IMG/VR virus record: IMGVR_UViG_3300042991_000454
Coordinates: 1 to 21,675 of that record
Origin: a virus
Reading direction: 5' to 3' (one strand)
DNA: 21,675 bases
The notes under the pieces were generated by a model. That model saw only the letters and a program-made list of their open reading frames with translations. It did no database searches and was not told the DNA's origin. Position 1 is the first letter of the stretch; each line of letters begins with the position of its first letter. Below, one piece after another: positions 14,425-21,675 of the stretch. Position numbers and translations under genes: made by a program.

Positions 14425-15725
14425 TGGATATTGTTTTCAAACCGACAAAAGTACAACATCAAGCGTGGCAATATCTTGTTGATAAAAAAACAAATCATAT
14501 TCTATATGGTGGTTCAGCAGGTTCGGGTAAATCATTTCTCGGTTGTATGTGGATATTCTTATCTGCTCTTCAATACAAAGAAACTCGTTATCTCATCGGT
14601 CGTGCTCGACTGAACAATCTTAAAAAAACTACACTTAAAACATTTCTCGATATATGCAAGAAGTTTAACTATACTGATTTCAATTTAAATCATGCATCAA
14701 ACACAATTACGATGGGTAATGGTTCTGAAATCGTTCTTGCAGACTTATATAACTACCCGAATGATCCTGACTATGATAGATTAGGTTCATCAGAATACAC
14801 AGCAATTTTCGTTGATGAATTATCAGAAATATCATATAAAGGTTTTCAAGTATTAACATCTCGTATTAGATACAAATTAACAGAATACGATTTAATACCA
14901 AAATTGTTTTGTGCATCAAACCCTTATCAAGGTTGGTCGAAGAATTATTTTTATTTACCTTATGTAGAGAATAGGGAAACAGAACATGTTAAATTTGTTC
15001 CAGCATTACCAACTGATAATCAATATCTTCCAGCATCTTATTTAGAAACTATGTCTCGCACATTAGATCACGCATTAAAGCAACGATTACTTTATGGTGA
15101 CTGGTCATTTGATGCGGATGAGTATAATCTTTTTGAATATGATAAAATACAGCAGTGTTTTTATAATGAAACATTTGTAAACACAAATTTAAATATGTAT
15201 CTCACAGTAGATGTCGGTGATTTAGGAAACGATAAAACAGTGATTGCACTGTGGCGTGGTTGGAATTGTATTAAGCTTGTGAAATTAGAAAAGAATGAAA
15301 CAACACAAGTAGTTGCTAAAATAAACGAATTAAGAATTGAATATAAAATACCGATCACGAATATTATAATTGATAGTGTCGGTGTTGGTGCAGGTGTAGC
15401 AAGTCTTTTGAAAGGTTGTGTTCGTTACATGGGTTCAAACAAACCTATCAATACAGGTTTTAGAAACATCAAAACAGAACTGATGTATAAGTTTGCAGAG
15501 AAGATTAATAATTTAGATTTGAACTTCAACTTTTCTTATGATGATAGTTTGATACAGCAACTATTATTATACAAAAAAGAATTTACAAATTTAATAGCAG
15601 GTATTACTACAAAGGATAGAATTAAACAAGCATTAGGTAAATCTCCAGACACAGCAGATGCACTATATTTAAGAGCATATTGGGAAGTTGGTGTTCCAAA
15701 ACAATCAATCATCCGTGTGCTATGA
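14424..15725 (+). CDS. terminase large subunit
   Basis: Packaging motor ATPase and nuclease that translocates DNA into the prohead. Residues 1-200 are the ATPase: Walker A GGSAGSGKSF (about residue 29), Walker B IFVDELSEI, and the CASNP coupling motif. Residues about 250-420 are the RNase H-like nuclease with its three acidic sites: DVGDLGNDKT (about 263), IIIDSVGVG (about 314) and SPDTADALYL (about 406). The 433-residue length is normal. The start is a GTG that shares its G with the TAG of the HNH gene, which suggests the original start region was changed by the HNH insertion. Its TGA overlaps the ATG of the zinc-finger gene. Confidence 0.92.
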   Translation: MDIVFKPTKVQHQAWQYLVDKKTNHILYGGSAGSGKSFLGCMWIFLSALQYKETRYLIGRARLNNLKKTTLKTFLDICKKFNYTDFNLNHASNTITMGNGSEIVLADLYNYPNDPDYDRLGSSEYTAIFVDELSEISYKGFQVLTSRIRYKLTEYDLIPKLFCASNPYQGWSKNYFYLPYVENRETEHVKFVPALPTDNQYLPASYLETMSRTLDHALKQRLLYGDWSFDADEYNLFEYDKIQQCFYNETFVNTNLNMYLTVDVGDLGNDKTVIALWRGWNCIKLVKLEKNETTQVVAKINELRIEYKIPITNIIIDSVGVGAGVASLLKGCVRYMGSNKPINTGFRNIKTELMYKFAEKINNLDLNFNFSYDDSLIQQLLLYKKEFTNLIAGITTKDRIKQALGKSPDTADALYLRAYWEVGVPKQSIIRVL

Positions 15726-15889
15726 GAATTATAAAATGTTACAAATGTAAACAAGATAAAAAAGAAATAGAATTCGACTACTTGTTCTTCAAAAAAAAAT
15801 ATAGTCGAGTTTGTAAGTTGTGCCAACAGGAAGTAACAGAAGATTTGGGTTCTGTTGAGAGTTGGAGTCTCTCTGGTACAACTTTTTAA
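15722..15889 (+). CDS. small CxxC...CxxC zinc-finger protein
   Basis: A 55-residue protein beginning at an ATG that overlaps the TerL stop. CYKC (residues 6-9) and CKLC (31-34) are spaced as in the four-Cys zinc fingers of small phage proteins. Beyond CKLCQQ the remainder (EVTEDLGSVESWSLSGTTF) has no known pattern. In most relatives the second CxxC is followed by Tyr/Asn/Lys repeats, and these appear instead in the next gene, so this may be the front half of a split gene. Probable nucleic-acid binding protein. Confidence 0.6.
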   Translation: MRIIKCYKCKQDKKEIEFDYLFFKKKYSRVCKLCQQEVTEDLGSVESWSLSGTTF

Positions 15890-15902
15890 AATAAAAAATG
15901 TT

Positions 15903-16154
15903 ATGAGCGATAAGTCAAGAAATTATTATATGAAAAATCGTGAACGTGTTCGTGAGGTTAATAAAATTTATTATGATAAAAATCGTGAAATGATTTTAAC
16001 AAAGGTTAAGAAATATCAAAAGACTACTGGTTCAAAGAAAACTAATAAATACCAAACATTTGATGAATATGAACTTGATGATTTAACAAGGATTGAAGAT
16101 TTCTCGGTTAAACTTACAGAAGATGGTATTATAAAAATAATACAAGCGTTTTGA
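15903..16154 (+). CDS. small basic protein with YYxKNxE repeats
   Basis: An 83-residue protein. The N-terminal half carries YYMKNRERVREVN and YYDKNREMILTKVKKYQK, two copies of a Tyr-Tyr-x-Lys-Asn motif. The C-terminal half (FDEYELDDLTRIEDFSVKLT) is acidic. The start is the ATG at 15903; an earlier in-frame TTG at 15855 is less likely because a gene end lies there. The repeats usually follow a zinc-finger in small phage proteins, which is what the previous gene holds. Its TGA overlaps the TTG start of the HNH gene. Confidence 0.5.
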   Translation: MSDKSRNYYMKNRERVREVNKIYYDKNREMILTKVKKYQKTTGSKKTNKYQTFDEYELDDLTRIEDFSVKLTEDGIIKIIQAF

Positions 16155-16498
16155 ATTTAGATAAAAAATTAGATTTAATTTGGGCAAACACAATTAAGAA
16201 AAAAGGTGAATGTGAATATTGTGGTGCGACTACTTATTTAAATGCTCATCATTTATTCTCACGCTCGAATAGAACTTTAAGATGGGACTTAAATAATGGA
16301 ATTTGTTTGTGTTCAAGTCATCATGCGTTGAATAGTTCTTTTTCTGCACATAAAGCACCTTTAGAGTTTCATTTTTGGTTAATTGATTATAAAGGTTTAG
16401 ATTTTATAAATGATTTAAGAGAAGCTGCAAAAGAAAAGTTCACAATGAAAAAGAAAGACAAAGAAGAACTATTTAAAAAATTAAGTAATGAGTTTTAA
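16151..16498 (+). CDS. HNH endonuclease next to the terminase
   Basis: A 115-residue HNH protein with a zinc-ribbon-like beginning: CEYCGATTYLNAHHLFSRSN, then LNNGICLCSSHHALNSSFSAH. CxxC and CxxxHH sites can hold a structural zinc, and HH plus N..I.LC..HH form the HNH core. Phages often carry such a gene near terminase, where HNH proteins help DNA packaging cleavage. The start is a TTG overlapping the previous TGA; no ATG is available at this spot. Its TAA overlaps the ATG of the sigma gene by one base. It lacks an AP2 domain and so differs from the two homing-type HNH genes. Confidence 0.8.
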   Translation: MNLDKKLDLIWANTIKKKGECEYCGATTYLNAHHLFSRSNRTLRWDLNNGICLCSSHHALNSSFSAHKAPLEFHFWLIDYKGLDFINDLREAAKEKFTMKKKDKEELFKKLSNEF

Positions 16499-17019
16499 TG
16501 ACACCTACCTCAAACGATATATTTGTGTATAAACTCTATTTAAGAGAAGATGAGCTAAAGAAGATTTGTAATTATTATCGTGTATTCGGTTATGATGCAG
16601 AAGATATAATTCAAGAATGTTATTTGAAGTTGTTGACGTTTCCTTTCATCAATCGTTATGAACTACCTTCGGGAGAGCCGAATATAAATGTAATATTCTC
16701 AATCATTCGAAATCTCATTGTCGATTTTAAAAAGAGAGAGACAAATTTTATAGCTGATGAGATTTTTGATATAATTGAAATTGAAGAAGAAGAGAGTAAA
16801 GAAGAAATGTTTCAAACGATTTACACAGAAATTGATAATCTACCAGAGAAAACACGAACAGAGTGGTTCGACAAACAAATCATTCGACTTTATGTTGAAG
16901 AAGCACACACAATTCGCTCATTAGAAAAAGTAACAAGAATTAATCGTTCGACAATACAACCTATAATTCATCAGTTCAAAACTACACTTAAAGTCAAAGT
17001 CAAAAAAGGTGATTTGTAG
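16498..17019 (+). CDS. ECF-like sigma-70 family factor
   Basis: A 173-residue protein with sigma region 2 (ELKKICNYYRVFGYDAEDII, then QECYLKLLTF), the DIIQE core-binding and -10 recognition element, and region 4 (RTEWFDKQIIRLYVEEAHTI, RSLEKVTRINRSTIQPIIHQ), a helix-turn-helix for the -35 box. Between them lies an acidic linker (DEIFDIIEIEEEESKEE), which can act as a region 3-like spacer. It belongs to the packaging operon, so it could extend late transcription into the tail genes. With the gp55-like protein at 5473-6156, the phage has two candidate sigma factors. Confidence 0.7.
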   Translation: MTPTSNDIFVYKLYLREDELKKICNYYRVFGYDAEDIIQECYLKLLTFPFINRYELPSGEPNINVIFSIIRNLIVDFKKRETNFIADEIFDIIEIEEEESKEEMFQTIYTEIDNLPEKTRTEWFDKQIIRLYVEEAHTIRSLEKVTRINRSTIQPIIHQFKTTLKVKVKKGDL

Positions 17020-17041
17020 TTTATAGAAAAATAAAATAGAT

Positions 17042-17512
17042 ATGGCACAGAAAAATTTATATTATACACTTACAGAAAAAATGTTCAACACTTTTACGAG
17101 TGTGGGTTTTCGTTCTGTTACTTTCGGATCGAACAACGATACAGACATTCAAAAACGTATAGCTGATTATCCGTTTGCTCATACATCATTAGCATCATTA
17201 GCACATTCAGAAAAAACTACTCTGTTTTCGTTTACAATAATTGTGGGAGATAAAGTAGATAAAACTCCAACACTGAACTACGCAAAGGACAACACCGTTG
17301 ATATACAGCAGGATTTGTCAAATAAGATGGCACAATTCATTGTTGATATACAAGAAACAGGACTTAACTCATATGATGATTTAGTGACAGGTTATGATGT
17401 TATACTACCTGTAAATGCAATTGCGTATCGTGATGACTTTTCACAAATACACACAGGTTTTGTTTATGTCGTAGATTTTGAAGTGCCAAATTTAGCTGAC
17501 TTATGCTCATAA
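17042..17512 (+). CDS. conserved phage tail/neck protein, candidate tail terminator
   Basis: A 156-residue protein. The N-terminus (TLTEKMFNTFTSVGFRSVTFGS), the HTSLASLAHSEKTTLFSFTI strand pair, a conserved central helix (DIQQDLSNKMAQFIVDIQET) and the C-terminus VVDFEVPNLADLC look like a structural protein recurring in Bacteroidota phages just before the tail assembly chaperone. In other siphophages, tail terminator or tube genes hold this place. The call is by position and remembered look; its exact role is not established here. Confidence 0.5.
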   Translation: MAQKNLYYTLTEKMFNTFTSVGFRSVTFGSNNDTDIQKRIADYPFAHTSLASLAHSEKTTLFSFTIIVGDKVDKTPTLNYAKDNTVDIQQDLSNKMAQFIVDIQETGLNSYDDLVTGYDVILPVNAIAYRDDFSQIHTGFVYVVDFEVPNLADLCS

Positions 17513-17526
17513 AAAAATAGAAGAAG

Positions 17527-18129
17527 ATGATTATACCAAAAAATCAGGGAGATATATTAGTAAAAGATTTTTTAAAATATAAAGATTATATTTTAAATGT
17601 TGACAAAGAGAAGATTAATGAGAAAGAGATTTTATATAAAACAATTAACATATTCTTTCATTTAACAGACAGAGAGATTGACGAACTACCATACACAACA
17701 ATCAAACAATCAGTAAAAATAATTGAGAATGTTCTTAATCAGAAAGTTGATTTGATAAGAGTATTTGAATTAGATGGAGTTGAGTATGGTTTATTACCAA
17801 ATTTTGATGATATGACTTTTGGTGAAATGGTTGATTGTGATACTGATGATGTGATGCAACAAATAGCTGTGCTGTATAGACCTATCATCAAGAAGTCGGG
17901 TGATAAATATTTAATCGAAAAGTATAAAGCAGATATTAGTCATATTGATTTATTAAAAGAGAAGTTAACACTTGACGTTTATAATTCTTTTGTAACTTTT
18001 TTTTTAACTATAAGTCAAAATTTGCTAGTCTCTATCCAGAACTCTATGGTGAAGAAGCAGGTTTCTCTAGTCAATTGGAGGAGTCCTTTGGAACGAAATG
18101 GTCTTGGTATCCTTGGCTTTTCGAGTTGA
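17527..18129 (+). CDS. tail assembly chaperone, zero-frame product (G-like)
   Basis: The zero-frame product is 200 residues. Residues 1-160 are a mostly helical chaperone-like domain (LVKDFLKYKDYI, LFELDG-like RVFELDGVEYGLLPNFDDMT, LYRPIIKKSG), of the kind that binds the tape measure during tail assembly. After the slippery site at 18000-18006, the zero frame gives a low-quality tail (TISQNLLVSIQNSMVKKQVS and on). The -1 frame instead gives a convincing protein (see 18006-18260), so both products probably exist, as with lambda G and GT. A fixed error in the T9 run is an alternative. Confidence 0.7.
   Translation: MIIPKNQGDILVKDFLKYKDYILNVDKEKINEKEILYKTINIFFHLTDREIDELPYTTIKQSVKIIENVLNQKVDLIRVFELDGVEYGLLPNFDDMTFGEMVDCDTDDVMQQIAVLYRPIIKKSGDKYLIEKYKADISHIDLLKEKLTLDVYNSFVTFFLTISQNLLVSIQNSMVKKQVSLVNWRSPLERNGLGILGFSS
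18000..18006 (+). promoter_or_regulatory. -1 frameshift slippery site TTTTTTA
   Basis: In the zero frame the codons are ACT TTT TTT TTA. T-TTT-TTA fits the X-XXY-YYZ rule exactly (the same heptamer as in HIV-1 gag-pol), inside a T9 run at 17997-18005. A -1 slip here joins codons to the frame beginning AAC at 18006. No clear downstream pseudoknot was found by eye. Confidence 0.7.
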
Positions 18130-18260
18130 CAGCAGGTGATGTAACGAAACAAAATAAAGTTCTAAAAATGAATGCTGGTGAAGTTTTAGTTCATCTATGT
18201 TTTAGAATTGATAAAAATAAATATGATAGATTAAATGCCAACGATAATAGAAGCTCTTGA
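18006..18260 (+). CDS. tail assembly chaperone, -1 frame extension (T-like)
   Basis: The -1 frame from 18006 to the TGA at 18258-18260 gives 84 residues (NYKSKFASLYPELYGEEAGF, then SSQLEESFGTKWSWYPWLFE, then LTAGDVTKQNKVLKMNAGEV). The Trp/Tyr-rich W-S-W-Y-P-W-L-F segment and the V-T-K-x-N-K-V turn look like the T-type tail extensions of siphophages. Joined to 17527-18006, the full product is 244 residues. An internal ATG at 18075 could start a shorter product, but this would begin mid-domain. It overlaps the next gene by 26 bases. Frameshift expression is inferred from frame, heptamer and place in the tail operon. Confidence 0.65.
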   Translation, partial: NYKSKFASLYPELYGEEAGFSSQLEESFGTKWSWYPWLFELTAGDVTKQNKVLKMNAGEVLVHLCFRIDKNKYDRLNANDNRSS

Positions 18261-18726
18261 TGCAATAGGTAAAGCAAGTGTTAAAAGTTTGAAATTAGCA
18301 TTGTTACAAAAGTACACAAGTACAGCAAATGATGGTACAAATTACTCATCATCTAAATTTGCTAGTGGTAATTTGTATAATTCTGTATCAGCAAAAGTTA
18401 TTGAGAATAGAGAAACACTACAGATTGAAATGTTAGATTACTGGCGTTGGGTAAATGACGGAAGACAACCTATTAAATATGTACCGATTGAACCACTTAT
18501 AAAATGGATTGATAATAAAGCACAAGTTGATAGTAGTTTTAGACAGAAGTTTCAAGATGCAATTAAAACTAAATCTTCAATTAGAGCATTAGCTTTTGCT
18601 ATATCAGCTAGTATTAAGAAGAGAGGAATTAAACCCACTTTCTTTTTTGATCAGGTTGCAACAGATTATATTTTTGAAGATGTTGATGCCGCAATTGAAC
18701 AATATTTGGATAGTTTGGAATTTTAA
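18235..18726 (+). CDS. HK97 gp10-like neck/tail completion protein
   Basis: A 163-residue protein with the gp10-like layout: an N-terminal helix (IIEALDAIGKASVKSLKLAL), a TSTANDGTNYSSSKFASGNL loop, a strand with LYNSVSAKVIENRETLQIEM, then LDYWRWVNDGRQPIKYVPIE and PLIKWIDNK, the Y-W-x-x-V-x-x-G-R segment of tail-completion proteins that sit between neck and tail. It starts at an ATG inside the chaperone's -1 frame. The FFFDQVATDYIFEDVDAAIE end is typical too. Its place after the chaperone is slightly unusual, as such genes usually come before the tail tube. Confidence 0.65.
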   Translation: MPTIIEALDAIGKASVKSLKLALLQKYTSTANDGTNYSSSKFASGNLYNSVSAKVIENRETLQIEMLDYWRWVNDGRQPIKYVPIEPLIKWIDNKAQVDSSFRQKFQDAIKTKSSIRALAFAISASIKKRGIKPTFFFDQVATDYIFEDVDAAIEQYLDSLEF

Positions 18727-18743
18727 AAAATAATATATAAAAG

Positions 18744-19094
18744 ATGGGTCGTGGATTAGGAGATAGTATAGAGCGAGTGACAAAAAAAACAGGTATAAAA
18801 GCTGTTGTAGATAAGATTGCAGAAGTGTTTGATTTTGATTGTAAATGTAATGAACGCAAAGAGAAGCTTAACAAAATGTTTCCATATATAAAACCAAACT
18901 GCCTCACAGAGGACGAGTATGTTTACTTAAGTACATTCAACTTCAATACAAATGTAATCGGATCAGCAGAAACAACAAAATTGTTAAGAATATATAATAG
19001 AGTTTTTAACAAGAAACAGAAGTTCACAAATTGTATAACATGTTGGAAAAACATTTTAACTGATTTACAAAAAATATATAATGAGTATAAATGA
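18744..19094 (+). CDS. conserved tail-module protein with Cys residues
   Basis: A 116-residue protein with a GLGDSIERVTKKTGIKAVVD start, then FDFDCKCNERKEKLNKMFPY, and a later TNCITCWKNI. This GLGD-E-...-TG-IK...C-C-x-x-R-K-E-K-L-N pattern recurs in tail modules of Bacteroidota phages, but its role is not known to me. The Cys pairs could bind a metal (C..C and CxxC). It lies between the gp10-like gene and two long tail proteins, and its TGA overlaps the ATG of the next gene. The start ATG follows an A/T-rich leader. Probable virion protein or assembly factor. Confidence 0.55.
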   Translation: MGRGLGDSIERVTKKTGIKAVVDKIAEVFDFDCKCNERKEKLNKMFPYIKPNCLTEDEYVYLSTFNFNTNVIGSAETTKLLRIYNRVFNKKQKFTNCITCWKNILTDLQKIYNEYK

Positions 19095-20797
19095 ATATAA
19101 TATTACAACCAGCAAATGCAAGTGTAGTATATGCAAGAAGCCCAATTCTCTATAAGTTCGGTGCATTAAACACTGGTGAAACTTATAAATATCAATTTGA
19201 ACTTCGCATATATACAGGTGCAACTTTTAGTACAGGTTCACAAAGCTACACACAAATTTTTGATAGAAAATATGATTTATTAGATGGAACACCAACTATA
19301 ACAGTTGATGTTTCAAATTTAGTTTATACTTATTTAAGAGATAATTTGAGTTATGATTATGAAAATATAGTCAGAATAAATGGTAGATTACACGAATATA
19401 ATAATGGGGTTTTAACTGTTACATCATTAGCAAGTTATCCTTGGGTAACATTAGGTTATGTTGAATATGTAGAACAAACTACAACAACTACAACAACAAT
19501 AGCAGATCAGTGTTTACCATTTGAAGGAGATGATATGTATTACGATGAAGATGATCCTTGCGGTACAACAAAATCAGCATTTATATTAAGAAGTGACACA
19601 GGCTTACTTTCAACATCAACTATTATATACGCAGGATTTACTTGTTCGATGTCAAGTCTTGCTGATGCTGGTTATTACAGACAAGGTGGTTATTGGAGAT
19701 ATTGGAACGGATTAACTTTCACTGGTTTAGATGGTTATTGTTATCCAGAAACTGGAACAACCACTACAACTACAACAACAGCAGCAACCACAACAACCAC
19801 AACAACAGTAGCAATAGGATTTTTAACAGAATGGACAGTTACAACAGATGACTATTGGAGTGGTAGCACAATATTTTTACCAACGGTTGCTGGATATAAT
19901 TATGATGCTACTGTATATTGGGGAGACTCAACATCATCACATATATCATCTTTTGATGCTACTGGTAGAACACACACATATGCTAATAGTGGTACATATC
20001 AGGTTAATATATTAGGAACATTTGAAGGTTGGTCTATAGCTGGTAATGATTATATTAAAGATAAAATAACAAAAGTTTTAAATTTCGGAGGTGATGGTTT
20101 CAACGGTTTTAAATATTTAGCATACGGATTTGCGACTTGTTATTCACTCACATCTATTGGTACTACACCTATTAAACCTTCTGGTAGTGGTTGTACAGAT
20201 TTTACTCATACTTTTGGATATTGTCCAGCGTTGACTTCTATACCTACAGATTTATTTAGATATCACACATACAATACAAGCTTTGCTGAAACTTTTGTTT
20301 ATAATCAAAGTTTGGTTTCAGTACCAGCAGATTTGTTTAGATATAATACATTAGTTACAACATTTAAATCTGTTTTTGATAATTGTCCTTCGCTGATTAA
20401 TTTACCAAATAGTTTATTTAGATATAATACACTCGTTACTACTTTTGGATTGTGTTTCTCTCAATGTGGTCCAAATTTGATTATACCACAAGATTTATTT
20501 TGGTATAATCCGTTAGTTACGAGTTTTAGATACGCTTTCCAATACGGACAAGCAACGTTAAATTCTACTATATTTAGTCCAACTGGAGAAACATCTAGTA
20601 GATTTTTAAATCAGTCAGTAGATTTCTACCGATGTTTTATCACTTTTGACTTTAACGGAACACAAGGTACTGCACCAGAACTTTGGAACTACAATTACGG
20701 AACAGGTACACCGACATCTACACAGTGTTTTGCTGGAACTGGAAACAGCACATTGAGTTTAACAAATTATACATCAATACCAATAGAATGGAAATAA
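19091..20797 (+). CDS. tail protein with shared N-terminal module, Thr linkers, PKD-like and BspA-like leucine-rich domains
   Basis: A 568-residue adhesin-like tail protein. Residues 1-128 form a beta-rich module (YARSPILYKF, TVDVSNLVYTYLRDNLSYDY) shared with the next gene, probably the part that anchors it to the tail. Two Thr tracts (about 131-138 and 223-239) flank a Cys-containing domain that ends GLDGYCYPETG. Residues about 245-318 resemble a PKD-like fold (VYWGDSTSSHISSFD, then THTYANSGTYQVNILGTF). Residues 325-560 carry BspA/DUF285-type repeats with LFRYNTLVTTF-FxxC-SL-P units of about 25 residues, which in Bacteroidota and other adhesins bind surfaces. The likely task is host or mucus binding. 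Confidence 0.7.
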   Translation: MNIILQPANASVVYARSPILYKFGALNTGETYKYQFELRIYTGATFSTGSQSYTQIFDRKYDLLDGTPTITVDVSNLVYTYLRDNLSYDYENIVRINGRLHEYNNGVLTVTSLASYPWVTLGYVEYVEQTTTTTTTIADQCLPFEGDDMYYDEDDPCGTTKSAFILRSDTGLLSTSTIIYAGFTCSMSSLADAGYYRQGGYWRYWNGLTFTGLDGYCYPETGTTTTTTTTAATTTTTTTVAIGFLTEWTVTTDDYWSGSTIFLPTVAGYNYDATVYWGDSTSSHISSFDATGRTHTYANSGTYQVNILGTFEGWSIAGNDYIKDKITKVLNFGGDGFNGFKYLAYGFATCYSLTSIGTTPIKPSGSGCTDFTHTFGYCPALTSIPTDLFRYHTYNTSFAETFVYNQSLVSVPADLFRYNTLVTTFKSVFDNCPSLINLPNSLFRYNTLVTTFGLCFSQCGPNLIIPQDLFWYNPLVTSFRYAFQYGQATLNSTIFSPTGETSSRFLNQSVDFYRCFITFDFNGTQGTAPELWNYNYGTGTPTSTQCFAGTGNSTLSLTNYTSIPIEWK

Positions 20798-20816
20798 AAA
20801 AGATAAAATATAAAGA

Positions 20817-21675
20817 ATGTCACTAACACTACATACACAACCAATTGGAATTTGTTATTCGAGAACACCGATTATGTATAGATATTCAGGCTGTGAACTT
20901 GATAACTTTTATAATTTTTACTTTTATATCACAACAGGAACATCTACTTCATTCTATAATATACACATCAGTATAAATAGACAGGTTGATATGCAGTCGG
21001 GTTTAACTTTTGATGTTTCAAGTATTCTTTCAGATTATATAGAAAACAATCTTGATTACACAAATGAAAATATAATATACTTTAAATCAGTACTTTATGA
21101 ATACGGTACTGGTAATACTTTCATTCAAACAATAGAAAGTGATGCAGCATTAGCCACACTTGGATATGTGTTCACACAACCAAATACACTTATTAAAACA
21201 GCAGCAGTAAAACAAGTTGATTTTTCAACAAATGATTTAGATGCTTTTGATTATCGTGGCGGTTCGAGTGAATATGAAATCTCTGATGTTGCATACGCTT
21301 CAAGAGAACTTGCACTGATGGGAACATTCGTATCAGGTACAACAGGTCACACATATGCTTATGGTGGGTATGTTGTTTTGCGTGATAAAAATGATATATA
21401 CAACAGAGCTATAAAAATGTTAACACTCGCTGTTACATTTGATTATCCTACATACGCTCAATGTGAGAGTGATGGTGGAGAAGCACTTATAGATAACTTC
21501 ACAGGTGGTTTAAATGAATATCCTGATTATCAAGCGTCTATAATACCACACACAAATAGAAATGCTGCACTTTACGGTGATTTTTCTGACATATTTGCTG
21601 GTTATCGTATATACACTGGTCTTACAGACGGTACATATTATGTAGCTGACCGTGATAAAAATGACACAGATAATG
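20817..21675 (+). CDS. tail protein with shared N-terminal module (partial, runs off the end)
   Basis: An open frame from ATG 20817 to the end of the window, 286 codons with no stop. The first 120 residues match the N-terminal module of the 19091-20797 protein (YSRTPIMYRY against YARSPILYKF; TFDVSSILSDYIENNLDYTN against its SNLVYTYL; ENIIYFKSVLYEY; LGYV). After residue about 125 it diverges into a different domain (DFSTNDLDAFDYRGGSSEYE and so on) without Thr linkers. Probably another tail-attached baseplate or fibre protein. It follows an A-rich leader 19 bases after the previous stop. The full size and end are not visible. Confidence 0.7.
   Translation, partial: MSLTLHTQPIGICYSRTPIMYRYSGCELDNFYNFYFYITTGTSTSFYNIHISINRQVDMQSGLTFDVSSILSDYIENNLDYTNENIIYFKSVLYEYGTGNTFIQTIESDAALATLGYVFTQPNTLIKTAAVKQVDFSTNDLDAFDYRGGSSEYEISDVAYASRELALMGTFVSGTTGHTYAYGGYVVLRDKNDIYNRAIKMLTLAVTFDYPTYAQCESDGGEALIDNFTGGLNEYPDYQASIIPHTNRNAALYGDFSDIFAGYRIYTGLTDGTYYVADRDKNDTDN

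Noticed and set aside
15680-15889. 69-residue version of the zinc-finger gene starting inside terL
   Set aside because: The ATG at 15722 overlaps the TerL stop and starts just before CYKC; the earlier start lies in the conserved nuclease end of TerL.
15834-15903. Programmed frameshift joining the zinc-finger and YYxKN genes
   Set aside because: Both frames overlap for about 50 bases but there is no slippery heptamer in phase, and the shared stretch is not family-like in either frame.
13860-21675. Diversity-generating retroelement acting on the tail proteins
   Set aside because: No reverse transcriptase or template repeat was seen in the window; the repeats in the tail protein are leucine-rich units.

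Overview
The window is a stretch of a tailed double-stranded DNA phage (or prophage) genome, very probably infecting a member of the Bacteroidota. Three things point there. Start codons are preceded by A-rich leaders instead of Shine-Dalgarno sequences. Two intergenic promoters fit the Bacteroidota consensus TTTG-N19/20-TAnnTTTG (-33/-7). Several protein families are typical of that phylum and its phages: VirE-N/DUF3987-type replication domains, a BspA-like leucine-rich tail protein, and a T4 gp55-like late sigma factor. The DNA is strongly AT-rich. No integrase, tRNA or CRISPR array was seen; the major capsid protein and tape measure are not in the window.

Layout. (1) 1-5479, plus strand: portal, an HNH-AP2 endonuclease, a head-tail connector-like protein, two fibre-like proteins (collagen-like and YadA-head-like), then a lysis-like cluster (membrane-anchored coiled coil, a possible 30-aa membrane peptide, and two paralogous holin-like proteins separated by a small gene). 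(2) 5473-7391, minus strand: an SSB-like protein with acidic tail, two small unknowns, and a gp55-like sigma factor whose N-terminus looks like an inactivated HNH domain. (3) 7543-12168, plus strand: a small winged-helix protein, a Cys/acidic protein and a 1344-aa replication protein joining 3'-5' exonuclease, family-B polymerase, VirE-N/primase-like and DUF3987 helicase-like parts. (4) 12169-12671: non-coding, repeat-rich, with nested and long-range inverted repeats around an AT-only core; the best candidate for the replication origin. (5) 12672-13254: two small genes, each behind its own host-type promoter, then two hairpins, the second a convincing terminator. (6) 13403-21675, plus strand: TerS, HNH-AP2, TerL, zinc-finger and HNH genes, an ECF-like sigma factor, and a tail module including a tail assembly chaperone pair expressed through a -1 frameshift on a T9 run, ending in two long tail proteins that share an N-terminal module.

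How it may work together (inference): host polymerase reads the replication genes and the two small consensus-promoter genes; the replicase acts at the adjacent repeat region with the SSB-like protein; the two phage sigma factors switch transcription to the packaging/tail and portal/lysis genes. The portal-lysis block and terminase-tail block probably join through the unseen part of a circular or circularly permuted map.
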